DNA of 64,000 nt from JAVBJN01 sp031546985 (GCA_031546985.1 JAVBJN010000043.1:1-64000); one strand, 5' to 3'; shown: positions 16,140 through 24,868, counted from the stretch's first letter. Notes: a model not told the origin generated them from the letters alone. Made by a program: numbers and translations.

Positions 16140-19100
16140 TTAATTGCTTTGTACATCATACGTAACTTGTTCATTTTCTGCCAACCACTGTATAAAATCG
16201 TTGTTGACAGTGAACTTTCCACTATGGGATTTGAGGCGGCTTTCCCAGTTGTTTTCTTTATCAAAAACAGACACGTACAGCTCGCATTCTCCGGGGCTTT
16301 GGTTTACAATGTCTGTAAACTCCTTTACCAACACGGAGTTGATGCTCTCTAGCGGCAATCTAACCAGTAAACGGGTAGTGAGTGCCGATTTGGCTTCCGA
16401 GAGTAGCATTATTTGCTTTACTTTAACACTTACCTTGGCACTGCCATCACGTTTGTCAATATAAGGTGACAAAACGCCTGTTACAATAATCTTTTCATTG
16501 TCGAGCAGGTATTTGTTAAAGTTAACGTAATCGTTGTCCCAGAGGTTAAATTCAATGTTGCCGGAGTAGTCGGCCAGTTTAAAACGGCCAAAGCTGGTGC
16601 CCATCCGGCTCATACCATGAAAAGGTTCTGATATAAAACCAGCGATGCGGAACGTTTTTTCATTAAACCTAGGTCGTTTGCCATCGGTTACCTTGCGCAT
16701 TTCTTCCTGCATAAAAGTGAGCAACTCCTCACGTTCCTGCTGCACTTCGAGAATAGGTTTAAAACTGTAGTTTTTCATCTCAAACCGGAATCCATCAAGC
16801 GGGTGTCCCGAGATGTAGATGCCCACCATATCTTTTTCTTTTTCCAGCTTTTCGGTAAGCGTCCAGGGATCGGAGGGGAGAAGTGCCGGTGGTGCAATTT
16901 CTGGCATATCCATAGCGCCAAAGAGGCTGTTGGTTACCTGCGATTTGCTGCTGCTGTACTGGTTACCAAAACGCATGATCTTTTCCAGGTTGTTGATATT
17001 GTCTGCCCCTGCCTGGAAATATTGCGCACGGTGCAGTTCCGGAAAGCAATCCATTGCACCTGCCAGGATCAGGCTTTCCATCGATTTTTTGTTTACCGCA
17101 CGTTGGTTTACCCGTTTAATGAGGTCGAAAATATCTTTGAACATGCCTTTCTTCTCACGTTCTTCCAGCAGGTTTTCTACTGCACCTTCGCCTACCCCTT
17201 TGATGGCGTTGAGCCCGAAACGGACTACCGAATTCTTATTTACAGAGAAGCCTTTTTCAGATTCATTTACATCGGGGCCCAATACATCGAGTCCCATGCG
17301 TTGGCATTCTTCCATGTAGAAAGAGATCTTCTCAATGTTGTTCTGGTTATTCAATACCGCGGCCATAAACTCGCCAGGGTAGTGCGCTTTGAGGAAAGCC
17401 GTTTGGTAAGCCACGAAAGCGTAACAGGTAGAGTGCGATTTGTTGAACGCGTATGATGCGAATGCTTCCCAGTCGGTCCAGATCTTGTTCAGTTTTTCGG
17501 CATCGTGCCCTTTGGCAACGGCACCGTCTACAAACTGGGTTTTCATTTTGTTCAGTACGGCAATCTGCTTTTTACCCATCGCCTTACGCAGTACGTCGGC
17601 ATCACCTTTAGAGAAGCCTGCAAGTTTCTGCGATAGCAGCATCACCTGTTCCTGGTATACGGTAATACCGTAGGTATCGGCGAGGTACTCTTCCATCGCG
17701 GGCAAATCGTACGTAATGGGTTCGTGCCCGTGTTTACGCGCGATAAAGTTGGGGATATACTCCAACGGGCCCGGACGGTACAAGGCGTTCATCGCAATCA
17801 GATCCTCGAATTTATCGGGTTTCAGGTCGCGCAGGTATTTTTGCATACCGGTACTTTCAAACTGGAACGTAGCGTTGGTTTCGCCGCGCTGGTACAGTTC
17901 AAATGTTTTGGGGTCTGTAAGTGGAATATCATCGATGCTGATGTCTACACCATAGTTCTTTTTAATCAGGCGCAGGGCATCTTTAATAATGGTAAGGGTT
18001 TTAAGACCCAGGAAGTCCATTTTAATTACACCTGCGTTTTCAATTACGCTACCGTCGAATTGGGTAATGAGCAGCGGTACATCTTTGGAACGGCATACGG
18101 GAATAAGGCCCGTTAGATCCTGCGGTGCAATGATGATACCTGCCGCGTGGATACCAGTACCGCGTACCGAACCTTCCAGTTTTTCGGCCTCGCGCATTAC
18201 TATACCATCCAGAGATGAAGACTCGTAAACTTCGCGAATGCGTTTCACATTCTCCACATCCTCCATACGAATACCTTCTTTCTCGGTAAGGCTTTTTTCG
18301 CCTTCGATAGGAGCATGAAGTACCCGTTTGAGCGAGATGCCCGGCTTATCGGGTACCAGTTTGGCCAATGCGTTGGATTCAGATAATGGCAGATCCATTA
18401 CCCGCGCCACATCCTTAATACTCATTTTGGCGGCCATGGTGCCATAGGTAACGATATGGGCTACCTGGTTGAAGCCATATTTTTCTACTACGTAGTTGAT
18501 AACCTGCTGACGACCCTCATCATCGAAATCGGTATCGATATCGGGCATGCTCTTACGTTCGGGGTTAAGAAAACGCTCAAACAGCAGCTGGTATTTAATA
18601 GGGTCGATATTGGTGATGCCTATGCAATACGCTACCACCGATCCGGCTGCCGAGCCACGACCAGGGCCTACGAATACGCCCATATCGCGACCCGCTTTAA
18701 TAAAGTCGGATACGATAAGGAAGTAACCGGCAAATCCCATGGTGCGGATGGTAAATAGCTCAAAGCGCAAGCGCTCATCAATTTCTGGCGTAATCTCTAC
18801 ATACCGTTGTTTGGCTCCTTCCCAGGTAAGGAACTCCAGGTAATCGTCCTGATCCTTGTATTGCGATGGAATCGGAAAGTGGGGCAGCAGAATATCGCGC
18901 GTCAGCTTCAACTGGTCTATCTTGTCGATAACCAGGTTGGTATTGTCAATGGCCTCGGGAATGTCTGCAAAAAGGGTAGACATCTCCTCGGTCTTCTTAA
19001 AATAGAATTCGTCGTTGTAGAAAGCGAAGCGTTTATTCTTCATGCTCACGTCATCATCGGAGAACTCCTTCATGGTAGGGGTGCTCTGTTTTTCGCCGGT

Positions 19101-19796
19101 GTTAATACACAGCAGAATGTCGTGGGCGTTGGCGTCTTCGCGATCTACATAGTGTGAGTCGTTACTCGCGATGATGGGCACATTATATTTACGGGCAAAT
19201 CTCAGTAAGACTTCATTTACTTTTTCCTGCTCCGGCATTTTGTGGCGTTGCAGCTCCACAAAGTAGTTCTCACCAAAAATATCCAGCCACCATTTAAAAA
19301 CTTCTTCGGCTTCTTTTTCACCTTTTTTGAGAATGGTTTTGGGCACTTCGGCACCAATGCAGCAGGTGGTAGCTATAAGTCCGCTGTTGTATTGCAGGAT
19401 AAGTTCTTTATCGATACGGGGATACTTGCCGTACAGCCCCTCGATGTAGCCCAGGGAACAGAGTTTTACCAGGTTGCGGTAGCCTTCCTCGTTTTTGGCT
19501 AGCATAAGCTGGTGGTAACGCACATCTCTTTCTTCTTTGGTAAACGCCCTTTTGTGGCGGTTTTCTACCAGGTAGAACTCGCAGCCTACAATTGGTTTTA
19601 CTTTCAGGTTTCCGTTTTCGTCTTTGTGGTTATAGGCTTCATTTACGAAGTTGAAAGCACCGAACATGTTGCCGTGATCGGTCATGGCCACGGCGGGCAT
19701 ACCATCAGCAGCGGCTTTTTTGAACAAACTCTTAATATCGGCAGCTCCATCCAGCAATGAAAACTGGGTATGGCAGTGTAAATGTGAAAACTTCAT
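16140..19796 (-). CDS. dnaE: DNA polymerase III alpha subunit
   Basis: A 1218-residue replicative polymerase of the DnaE1 type. The N-terminal PHP domain starts MKFSHLHCHTQFSLLDGA and has MTDHGNMFGAF. The C-family palm carries GRGSAAGSVVAYC and the catalytic PDIDTDFDDEGR. The fingers have GLKTLTIIKDALRL. There is also an HhH region (FGLNAIKGVGEGAVENLL) and a C-terminal OB-fold (about 1040-1130). Members like this work with the beta clamp and an exonuclease partner; neither is nearby. The ATG at 19796 gives the canonical MKFSHLH start, and a -7 element TAGCTTTG lies 40 bp upstream. Single gene, followed by trxA. Confidence 0.97.
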   Translation of the reverse strand: MKFSHLHCHTQFSLLDGAADIKSLFKKAAADGMPAVAMTDHGNMFGAFNFVNEAYNHKDENGNLKVKPIVGCEFYLVENRHKRAFTKEERDVRYHQLMLAKNEEGYRNLVKLCSLGYIEGLYGKYPRIDKELILQYNSGLIATTCCIGAEVPKTILKKGEKEAEEVFKWWLDIFGENYFVELQRHKMPEQEKVNEVLLRFARKYNVPIIASNDSHYVDREDANAHDILLCINTGEKQSTPTMKEFSDDDVSMKNKRFAFYNDEFYFKKTEEMSTLFADIPEAIDNTNLVIDKIDQLKLTRDILLPHFPIPSQYKDQDDYLEFLTWEGAKQRYVEITPEIDERLRFELFTIRTMGFAGYFLIVSDFIKAGRDMGVFVGPGRGSAAGSVVAYCIGITNIDPIKYQLLFERFLNPERKSMPDIDTDFDDEGRQQVINYVVEKYGFNQVAHIVTYGTMAAKMSIKDVARVMDLPLSESNALAKLVPDKPGISLKRVLHAPIEGEKSLTEKEGIRMEDVENVKRIREVYESSSLDGIVMREAEKLEGSVRGTGIHAAGIIIAPQDLTGLIPVCRSKDVPLLITQFDGSVIENAGVIKMDFLGLKTLTIIKDALRLIKKNYGVDISIDDIPLTDPKTFELYQRGETNATFQFESTGMQKYLRDLKPDKFEDLIAMNALYRPGPLEYIPNFIARKHGHEPITYDLPAMEEYLADTYGITVYQEQVMLLSQKLAGFSKGDADVLRKAMGKKQIAVLNKMKTQFVDGAVAKGHDAEKLNKIWTDWEAFASYAFNKSHSTCYAFVAYQTAFLKAHYPGEFMAAVLNNQNNIEKISFYMEECQRMGLDVLGPDVNESEKGFSVNKNSVVRFGLNAIKGVGEGAVENLLEEREKKGMFKDIFDLIKRVNQRAVNKKSMESLILAGAMDCFPELHRAQYFQAGADNINNLEKIMRFGNQYSSSKSQVTNSLFGAMDMPEIAPPALLPSDPWTLTEKLEKEKDMVGIYISGHPLDGFRFEMKNYSFKPILEVQQEREELLTFMQEEMRKVTDGKRPRFNEKTFRIAGFISEPFHGMSRMGTSFGRFKLADYSGNIEFNLWDNDYVNFNKYLLDNEKIIVTGVLSPYIDKRDGSAKVSVKVKQIMLLSEAKSALTTRLLVRLPLESINSVLVKEFTDIVNQSPGECELYVSVFDKENNWESRLKSHSGKFTVNNDFIQWLAENEQVTYDVQSN

Positions 19797-19836
19797 ATGA
19801 AACGGATTACCAGGCTATTTGTGAAAAGACGAACAC

Positions 19837-19844
19837 CAAAGCTA
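19837..19844 (-). promoter_or_regulatory. Candidate -7 element of dnaE
   Basis: TAGCTTTG on the minus strand (19844 to 19837), 40 bp before the dnaE ATG. No clear -33 partner. Confidence 0.45.
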
Positions 19845-19974
19845 CGCTTTTAGCCCTTAATCCGGAAGGACATAACGAGGCTATTATGCATATTTTAGGA
19901 GGTAATCTGTAAGCGTTTTAGGTTCAGTAAAGAGAATCTATTTGTAAATTTTTAACATGTAATCGCAAACATTA

Positions 19975-20006
19975 TTTGGCTTTAGAAATGAATTGCCTTA
20001 TTTTTG
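19975..20006 (+). promoter_or_regulatory. Promoter of the NlpC/P60 gene
   Basis: TTTG (19975-19978), 20 bp, TATTTTTG (19999-20006). The predicted start near 20010 lies downstream of the upstream in-frame start at 19993, so translation should begin at 20023 with a ~13-nt leader. Confidence 0.6.
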
Positions 20007-20022
20007 TTGGAAATTTTTGCGA

Positions 20023-20745
20023 ATGGTAAGACGTAGATGCATAGAGGCCGTGCTGGCACTTGCCTTATCGGTAGCAGTTGTTCCGGCAATGGCACAGCAA
20101 GCGGCCAGCGCCAATACAGAGAACAGCAGGAAGGTTGCAGTTGAAAAGACTGCTGAAAATAAAACAGCACAGCCTCAATTTATACAAGGTCTGGAGATTC
20201 CGGCCAGCAACACTAAGACAGTAAAGCACTCTTCAGAACAGGTTTCTTCTGTGCTGGATAAGTTGAACTCGTTAAAAGATGTGACCACTCCGTTGTACAC
20301 CGCTTTTGACCTGCCCAACATGATGATTGATAAGTTTGCCGCTTCTATGGGGGTAGACACCAAATCTGTAAATAATTTTTCGCTATACGGATTTATTAAC
20401 GACTGGCTGGGCGTGCGCTACCGTATGGGTGGTACCAGCAAGAAAGGCGTTGATTGCTCTGCATTTGTACAGAAATTATACTCGCAGGTATTTGGTGTAG
20501 ATCTGGTTAGAACTTCGCGCGAACAGTTTTTCAGTTGCCGGTATGTAAAGAATGTAGATGAACTGAAAGAAGGTGATCTGGTATTCTTTAAAACCAGTGG
20601 TAAAGGCCTGGTAACACACGTAGGCGTTTATTTGCAAAACAACAGATTTGTGCATGCCTCCAGCAGCAGCGGAGTCATGATCAGTAGTTTGCTCGACAAC
20701 TATTGGGTAAAACGCTATGTAGGCGGAGGAAAGATTCAACCATAA
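20023..20745 (+). CDS. Exported NlpC/P60 family cysteine peptidase
   Basis: A 240-residue protein with a Sec signal peptide (MVRRRCIEAVLALALSV... AMAQQ). The C-terminal ~120 residues form an NlpC/P60 domain: WLGVRYRMGGTSKKGVDCSA with the catalytic Cys, then THVGVYLQNNRFVHASSSSG with the catalytic His region. Such enzymes cleave gamma-D-Glu-diamino acid bonds in peptidoglycan stem peptides, so a role in cell-wall turnover in the periplasm is likely. The ~90 residues between signal and domain are Ser/Thr/Lys-rich with no recognised fold. Start chosen from the promoter position. Monocistronic, with its terminator at 20770-20800. Confidence 0.88.
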   Translation: MVRRRCIEAVLALALSVAVVPAMAQQAASANTENSRKVAVEKTAENKTAQPQFIQGLEIPASNTKTVKHSSEQVSSVLDKLNSLKDVTTPLYTAFDLPNMMIDKFAASMGVDTKSVNNFSLYGFINDWLGVRYRMGGTSKKGVDCSAFVQKLYSQVFGVDLVRTSREQFFSCRYVKNVDELKEGDLVFFKTSGKGLVTHVGVYLQNNRFVHASSSSGVMISSLLDNYWVKRYVGGGKIQP

Positions 20746-20769
20746 AATTTTCAAGAAAAGAAATATTAC

Positions 20770-20800
20770 AAAAGCCCACCATTGGTGGGCTTTTGTTTTT
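20770..20800 (+). terminator. Terminator after the NlpC/P60 gene
   Basis: The stem AAAAGCCCACC/GGTGGGCTTTT has a 3-nt loop and is followed by GTTTTTTAG. Confidence 0.9.
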
Positions 20801-20807
20801 TAGTTTT

Positions 20808-20869
20808 GTCGCAAATAAATGAATTGTGTCGTAAATGTTATTGTTTGTCGTTATTATGTCGTAAATTTG
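20808..20869 (+). promoter_or_regulatory. Fic gene promoter with repeated GTCGtAAAT boxes
   Basis: The boxes GTCGCAAAT (20808-20816), GTCGTAAAT (20828-20836), GTCGTTA (20847-20853, partial) and GTCGTAAAT (20858-20866) lie upstream of the Fic gene. The first two are 20 bp apart, about two helical turns. The last overlaps the -7 element TAAATTTG (20862-20869), which has TTG (20841-20843) 18 bp upstream. This looks like an operator array over a promoter. The DNA-binding protein could be the HTH part of the Fic protein itself or the XRE protein encoded downstream (inference). Confidence 0.55.
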
Positions 20870-20888
20870 TTTTTATAACCTTTTGACC

Positions 20889-22259
20889 ATGAAAAGTATT
20901 AGACAAGAATTTATTGCCATAAAAGAGGCATTAAAACGCCATCCCAAAGGGGCATCCATCGAAGATATTAAAGAGGACGCTGGCCTGGATCTGGAATTGC
21001 GCACGTTGCAACGCCGTTTGGTTAAGTTGCAGGAGTTGGGCGAAATTGTAGCAGTTGGCCACACCAAAGGCCGGATGTACTACCTCAAACCCCCAAATGA
21101 AGCCGTAGACTATGGCAGCATGCTAAGTCATTTTTTGACTTTGACAGATGAAGGGAAGAATATATTATCTGATGTAGAACCTCAGGAATATTTGCGGCAA
21201 CCGGTAGGGTATAACCGCGATTTTCTGGAGTCTTACCGCCCCAACATTGATAGCTACCTAACCACAGGTGAAAAGCAGATGCTGGCCGCTATTGGCAAAA
21301 CTGTGCGTCCTCATGAAGCCGCCGGAACTTATGCCAAAGAGATTCTTAACCGCTTGCTCATAGACTTGTCCTGGAACTCCAGCCGGCTGGAAGGTAATAC
21401 CTATTCCTTACTCGATACAGAACGGTTGATCGCTTTTGGGGAAACGGTAGACGATAAATCGGCCAGGGATGCCCAAATGATATTGAACCATAAAGATGCT
21501 ATTGAGTTTATTATTGAAAACGCAGAAGATATCGGGTTTAACCGGTATTCTATACTGAATCTGCATGCATTGCTGTCTAATAACCTGCTGCCAGACCCGG
21601 GCGCATCGGGCAGGCTCCGCAACTTTAGTGTAGGGATACATAAATCGGTATTCATTCCATTAGCAATACCCCAGCTCATAGAAGAAATGTTTGACCTCAT
21701 GCTGGAGAAAGTGCGTCAAATCGAAGACCCGTTTGAGCAATCGTTTTTTATAATGGTGCACTTGCCTTATCTGCAGCCATTTGATGATGTAAATAAACGG
21801 GTATCGAGACTAGCAGCTAATATTCCATTGAATCAACACAACCTGGCGCCACTTTCATTTGTGGATATGCCGGGAGATATGTATACCAAAGGCATACTGG
21901 CAGTATATGAACTGAACAAGGTTGAGTTGCTGAAAGAAGTATTTGTATGGGCCTATCAACGCTCAGCGGCTCGTTATGCGGCGCTACGCCAATCGCTGGG
22001 CGAGCCCGATCCGTTTCGGTTGCAGTACCGCGAAGATATCAAAACGTTGGTATCGGTAATTGTTCGGGAAGCTTTGTCAAGAAAGGAAGTGTCGGCTCAA
22101 ATAAAAGCCGCATCAGGAACGTTACCCGAGGTAGATCAGTTGAAGTTTGTAGAGGCTGTAGAAACAGAGCTGCTTTCCTTACACGAGGGCAATTTTGCAC
22201 GCTATAAGATAAGGCCGACGGAATTTAAAAAGTGGAAAGACTTATGGATACTTGGGTAA
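20889..22259 (+). CDS. Fic-domain protein with N-terminal winged-helix-like region; core His replaced by Gln
   Basis: A 456-residue protein. Residues ~1-75 look like a winged-helix DNA-binding region (KGASIEDIKEDAGLDLELRT, then LQRRLVKLQELGEIVAVG). An inhibitory-type motif [S/T]xxxE[G/N] is present as SSRLEGN (Ser164-Asn170), as in class II Fic proteins that carry the regulatory glutamate N-terminally. The Fic core HPFx(D/E)GN(G/K)R appears as QPFDDVNKR with Gln296 where the catalytic His is expected. AMPylation by the usual mechanism is therefore doubtful. The end carries another helical region (VSVIVREALSRKEVSAQI). I use the ATG at 20889; an in-frame TTG lies two codons upstream. It is followed by a small XRE-type regulator. 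Confidence 0.82.
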   Translation: MKSIRQEFIAIKEALKRHPKGASIEDIKEDAGLDLELRTLQRRLVKLQELGEIVAVGHTKGRMYYLKPPNEAVDYGSMLSHFLTLTDEGKNILSDVEPQEYLRQPVGYNRDFLESYRPNIDSYLTTGEKQMLAAIGKTVRPHEAAGTYAKEILNRLLIDLSWNSSRLEGNTYSLLDTERLIAFGETVDDKSARDAQMILNHKDAIEFIIENAEDIGFNRYSILNLHALLSNNLLPDPGASGRLRNFSVGIHKSVFIPLAIPQLIEEMFDLMLEKVRQIEDPFEQSFFIMVHLPYLQPFDDVNKRVSRLAANIPLNQHNLAPLSFVDMPGDMYTKGILAVYELNKVELLKEVFVWAYQRSAARYAALRQSLGEPDPFRLQYREDIKTLVSVIVREALSRKEVSAQIKAASGTLPEVDQLKFVEAVETELLSLHEGNFARYKIRPTEFKKWKDLWILG

Positions 22260-22344
22260 AACAAAAGCAAAGAGGTTCCTGTCTTAAACTTTTCTAAACA
22301 AAAGGGATAATAAACTAAATTTCTGTTCTGAAAACCAATATCCT

Positions 22345-22560
22345 ATGACAGAATTAGGCTTGTTTCACGAAAAGAAATCGGTAAGTAAAGCAGAGATCTC
22401 AAAAAAAACGGGCATCAGTAAATCGAGATTAAGCGAGTTGACATTCAAACCCAATGCCCACTTACGGGCCAGGGAATTATACCTTATTGCCCTGGCGATA
22501 GATACTGATCCTTGTGAGATGTTGAAAGTACTTTACAAAGAAGTTGCGTTGGAAAGATAA
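22345..22560 (+). CDS. Small XRE-type helix-turn-helix protein
   Basis: A 71-residue protein consisting of one Cro/C1-type HTH: VSKAEISKKTGISKSRLSEL contains helices 2-3 and LRARELYLIALAIDTDPCEML the C-terminal helices. The size is that of a stand-alone repressor or antitoxin-like protein. It lies 85 bp after the Fic gene on the same strand and ends before a bidirectional terminator, so it probably belongs to the same unit or has its own weak promoter (TAAATTTC in the gap). Target unknown; the GTCGtAAAT boxes upstream of the Fic gene are candidates. Confidence 0.75.
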   Translation: MTELGLFHEKKSVSKAEISKKTGISKSRLSELTFKPNAHLRARELYLIALAIDTDPCEMLKVLYKEVALER

Positions 22561-22570
22561 AAATAACTAA

Positions 22571-22612
22571 ATAGAAATGGCCGAGCATTTGCTCCGGCCA
22601 TTTCTATTTTAT
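22571..22612. terminator. Bidirectional terminator between the XRE gene and the aminotransferase
   Basis: A long hairpin, ATAGAAATGGCC (22571-22582) pairing with GGCCATTTCTAT (22596-22607), with an inner GAGC/GCTC stem, followed by TTTT. It separates converging genes. Confidence 0.85.
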
Positions 22613-22626
22613 ACAGATTGGGTCGT

Positions 22627-23829
22627 TTAGACCATCATCGTCTTCTTATATTCTTCCAGACCCGCTTTTAAACATTCCATAGCACTACGAATGTCTTCGA
22701 GGTTGAGCACATAAGCCAGGCGTACTTCCTGCAAGCCGAGGCCAGGAGTAGCATAAAAACCGGTAGCAGGCGCCATCATAACGGTTTGGCCGTTATGAGA
22801 GAAATGCTCCAGCATCCATTGGCAGAATTTGTCTGAATCGTCGATAGGCAGTTTGGCCATAGCATAGAAAGCGCCACCCGGGTTAGGGCAGTACACACCT
22901 TTAATATCGTTGAGCATGCTTACCAGCAGATCGCGGCGGGAAAGGTACTCGGCTTTTACACCATCGAAATAATCTTCTGGCAGGTCTACGGCTGCTTCGC
23001 CCAGAATTTGCGCGAATGTAGGGGGGCTCAAACGGGCTTGCGCAAACTTCATCGCCGCATCCAGCACCGCTTTGTTTTTGGTGATAAAAGCACCAATACG
23101 GCCGCCACATGCGCTATAACGTTTAGAAATAGTATCCATGAGGATGGCATGCTCTTCCAGTCCTTCGAGCTGCATGGCAGAGAAATGCTCATTGCCATCG
23201 TAGCAGAATTCGCGGTAAGCTTCATCCGAAAACAGGTACAGGTCGTATTTGGTACAGATCTGCCTTAACACTTCCAGTTCATCTTTAGAGTAAAGGTAAC
23301 CAGTAGGGTTATTGGGGTTGCAGATCATGATGGCTTTGGTGCGCGGAGTGATTGCTTTCTCAAAATCTTCGATCGGAGGCAGTGCAAAACCAGTCTCAAT
23401 GCTGCTGCTGATGGGTTTTACCACTACATCGGCCTCTACTGCAAAACCATTGTAGTTGGCGTAGAAAGGCTCCGGGATAATGATCTCATCGCCGGCATCC
23501 ATGCAAGACATTACCGCAAACAAGATGGCTTCGGAGCCGCCGGTGGTTACAATAATCTCGTTGTGGTGCAGGTTTATACCAAAGCGCTCGTAATACTTAA
23601 CCAGCTTTTTGCGATAGCTTTCAAAGCCGGCGCTGTGGCTGTATTCGAGAATTTTGATGTCGGTATTTTTTACCGCATCCATTATCGCTTTAGGCGTTTC
23701 AATATCGGGCTGGCCAATATTGAGGTGGTATACTTTGGTTCCTTTTTTCTTGGCCGCCTCGGCGTAAGGAACGAGTTTACGGATGGGAGAGGAAGGCATC
23801 TCAATTCCTCTGTGTGAAATTTTAGGCAT
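22627..23829 (-). CDS. PLP-dependent class I/II aminotransferase
   Basis: A 400-residue fold-type I aminotransferase, probably aspartate- or aromatic-type. Visible features are the N-terminal VYHLNIGQPDIETP, the substrate/PLP region NPNNPTGYLYSKDEL, LFSDEAYREFCYDG with the PLP-ring Asp, and DTISKRYSACGGRIGAF with the Schiff-base Lys (SK). The C-terminal Arg is in GLQEVRLAYV. I chose MPKISHRGIEMPSSPIRK (23829) because the alternative ATG at 23862 lies in the upstream gene's terminator. The promoter's -7 element ends 4 bp before this ATG, so the mRNA is predicted to be essentially leaderless. Exact substrate not determinable. Confidence 0.9.
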   Translation of the reverse strand: MPKISHRGIEMPSSPIRKLVPYAEAAKKKGTKVYHLNIGQPDIETPKAIMDAVKNTDIKILEYSHSAGFESYRKKLVKYYERFGINLHHNEIIVTTGGSEAILFAVMSCMDAGDEIIIPEPFYANYNGFAVEADVVVKPISSSIETGFALPPIEDFEKAITPRTKAIMICNPNNPTGYLYSKDELEVLRQICTKYDLYLFSDEAYREFCYDGNEHFSAMQLEGLEEHAILMDTISKRYSACGGRIGAFITKNKAVLDAAMKFAQARLSPPTFAQILGEAAVDLPEDYFDGVKAEYLSRRDLLVSMLNDIKGVYCPNPGGAFYAMAKLPIDDSDKFCQWMLEHFSHNGQTVMMAPATGFYATPGLGLQEVRLAYVLNLEDIRSAMECLKAGLEEYKKTMMV

Positions 23830-23833
23830 GGTG

Positions 23834-23863
23834 CAAAAATAGAAAATCCCGTTTGGTGACAAA
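23834..23863 (-). promoter_or_regulatory. Aminotransferase promoter embedded in a terminator
   Basis: On the minus strand TTTG (23863 to 23860), 18 bp, TATTTTTG (23841 to 23834). The -33 element is part of the first arm of the upstream terminator stem and the -7 element is its T-tract. The predicted transcript start is at about 23830 and the ATG at 23829. Confidence 0.7.
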
Positions 23864-23872
23864 CGGGATTTT
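23841..23872 (-). terminator. Terminator of the DUF1573 operon
   Basis: A 13-bp perfect stem AAAATCCCGTTTG/CAAACGGGATTTT with loop GTGA. On the minus strand it is followed by CTATTTTTG. It ends transcription from the gene at 23890-24333 and overlaps the aminotransferase promoter. Confidence 0.85.
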
Positions 23873-23889
23873 GCAGGTTTTTAATACGA

Positions 23890-24333
23890 TTATTTTTTAG
23901 CGCCTTTTTGAGGCTTTGCTTCGGTACCGGTGTTAATGGTGGCGCTGTTGGCAGTAACCACATTTCCTTTAATCACCAGTTCCTGTTCGTTGCTGCCGTT
24001 ATTGGCTTTGGCGTTGCTCACCACATAAATGGTTTTGGAGAAAGAATAAACACGACCGTTGGTATCATACTTTACGGTGATTTTTCCTTTTTTACCTGGC
24101 AAAACCGGGTCTTTAGTCCATTCTGGGGTGGTGCAGCCGCAGGTTACCCTTACATTCTGTACAATGATAGGCTCATTGCCTTCATTGGTAAACCAGAAAT
24201 CGTGCTGGGTGGCGGTACCTTCTTTTACCGTTCCAAAATCAAAAGACTGTTCGGTCCATTTGAACTTGGCCTGGGCAAAGGCACCAACGCTGGCGGCAGC
24301 TGCCAATACAATCGTTAATAATAATTTTTTCAT
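23890..24333 (-). CDS. Exported DUF1573 protein, copy 2
   Basis: A 147-residue protein with Sec signal peptide MKKLLLTIVLAAAASVGAFA and one DUF1573 domain, a small immunoglobulin-like (ASPM/SPD-2/Hydin-like) fold. Diagnostic segments are FDFGTVKEGTATQHDFWFTN, VTCGCTTPEWTKDPVLPGKK and ITVKYDTNGRVYSFSKTIYV. It has paired cysteines in CGC. A ~20-residue Lys-rich tail ends the protein. Paralogue of the gene directly upstream (17 bp gap), so the two form an operon. Common in Bacteroidetes; function unknown, presumably periplasmic or surface. Confidence 0.85.
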   Translation of the reverse strand: MKKLLLTIVLAAAASVGAFAQAKFKWTEQSFDFGTVKEGTATQHDFWFTNEGNEPIIVQNVRVTCGCTTPEWTKDPVLPGKKGKITVKYDTNGRVYSFSKTIYVVSNAKANNGSNEQELVIKGNVVTANSATINTGTEAKPQKGAKK

Positions 24334-24350
24334 GTGTAACCAATTTGAAA

Positions 24351-24836
24351 TTAGTTGGCCACTTTCATCATGTTGCTGTTTTGAGGCACAGAATTATCTG
24401 GTGCTTTTTCAACGTTACCTTTAATGGTTACCACTTTGTTGCCAAAGTTGGTCATGATGGTAATGGTTTTGGTGAAAGGACCAGGCCGGCCTTGTGTATT
24501 GTAAGACGCTTTTACTTTACCGGTTTTACCTGGCAGGATAGGGTCTTTAGTCCAAGATGGCGTGGTGCAACCGCAAGAAGCAGCAGCATTGTTAACCAGG
24601 ATTGGTTCTTTACCTACGTTTTTGAACTCAAACTCGTGGTCAGCAGCAGGACCTTCTTTAATGGTACCAAAATCGTAAGTGTCTGCTTTAAACTTCATAA
24701 CCTGCTCAGCAGTAGGTTTGTTGGCGTCCTGTGGAGCCGGAGCAGCTGCGTGGTCAGCGTGGTTGTGGTTGTCTTGTGCAAACACAGCGGTAGAACCGGC
24801 CATTAGTAATGCTACAGCGAAGGTTAATTTTTTCAT
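24351..24836 (-). CDS. Exported DUF1573 protein, copy 1
   Basis: A 161-residue protein with Sec signal peptide (MKKLTFAVALLMAGSTAVFA). A short linker rich in His, Ala and Pro (DNHNHADHAAAPAPQDANKP) could bind metal. The DUF1573 domain follows, with YDFGTIKEGPAADHEFEFKN, CGCTTPSWTKDPILPGKTG and VKASYNTQGRPGPFTKTITI. First gene of a two-gene operon with the paralogue at 23890-24333. A TAAATTTG -7 element is 33 bp upstream. Function unknown. Confidence 0.85.
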   Translation of the reverse strand: MKKLTFAVALLMAGSTAVFAQDNHNHADHAAAPAPQDANKPTAEQVMKFKADTYDFGTIKEGPAADHEFEFKNVGKEPILVNNAAASCGCTTPSWTKDPILPGKTGKVKASYNTQGRPGPFTKTITIMTNFGNKVVTIKGNVEKAPDNSVPQNSNMMKVAN

Positions 24837-24868
24837 GATTATTACGTTTTACGTGTTTTTTGTTTCAA

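Noticed and set aside
16200..16500. dnaE as two genes or frameshifted at its 3' end
   Set aside because: The reading frame is continuous over 1218 residues with all polymerase motifs and the C-terminal OB region in order.
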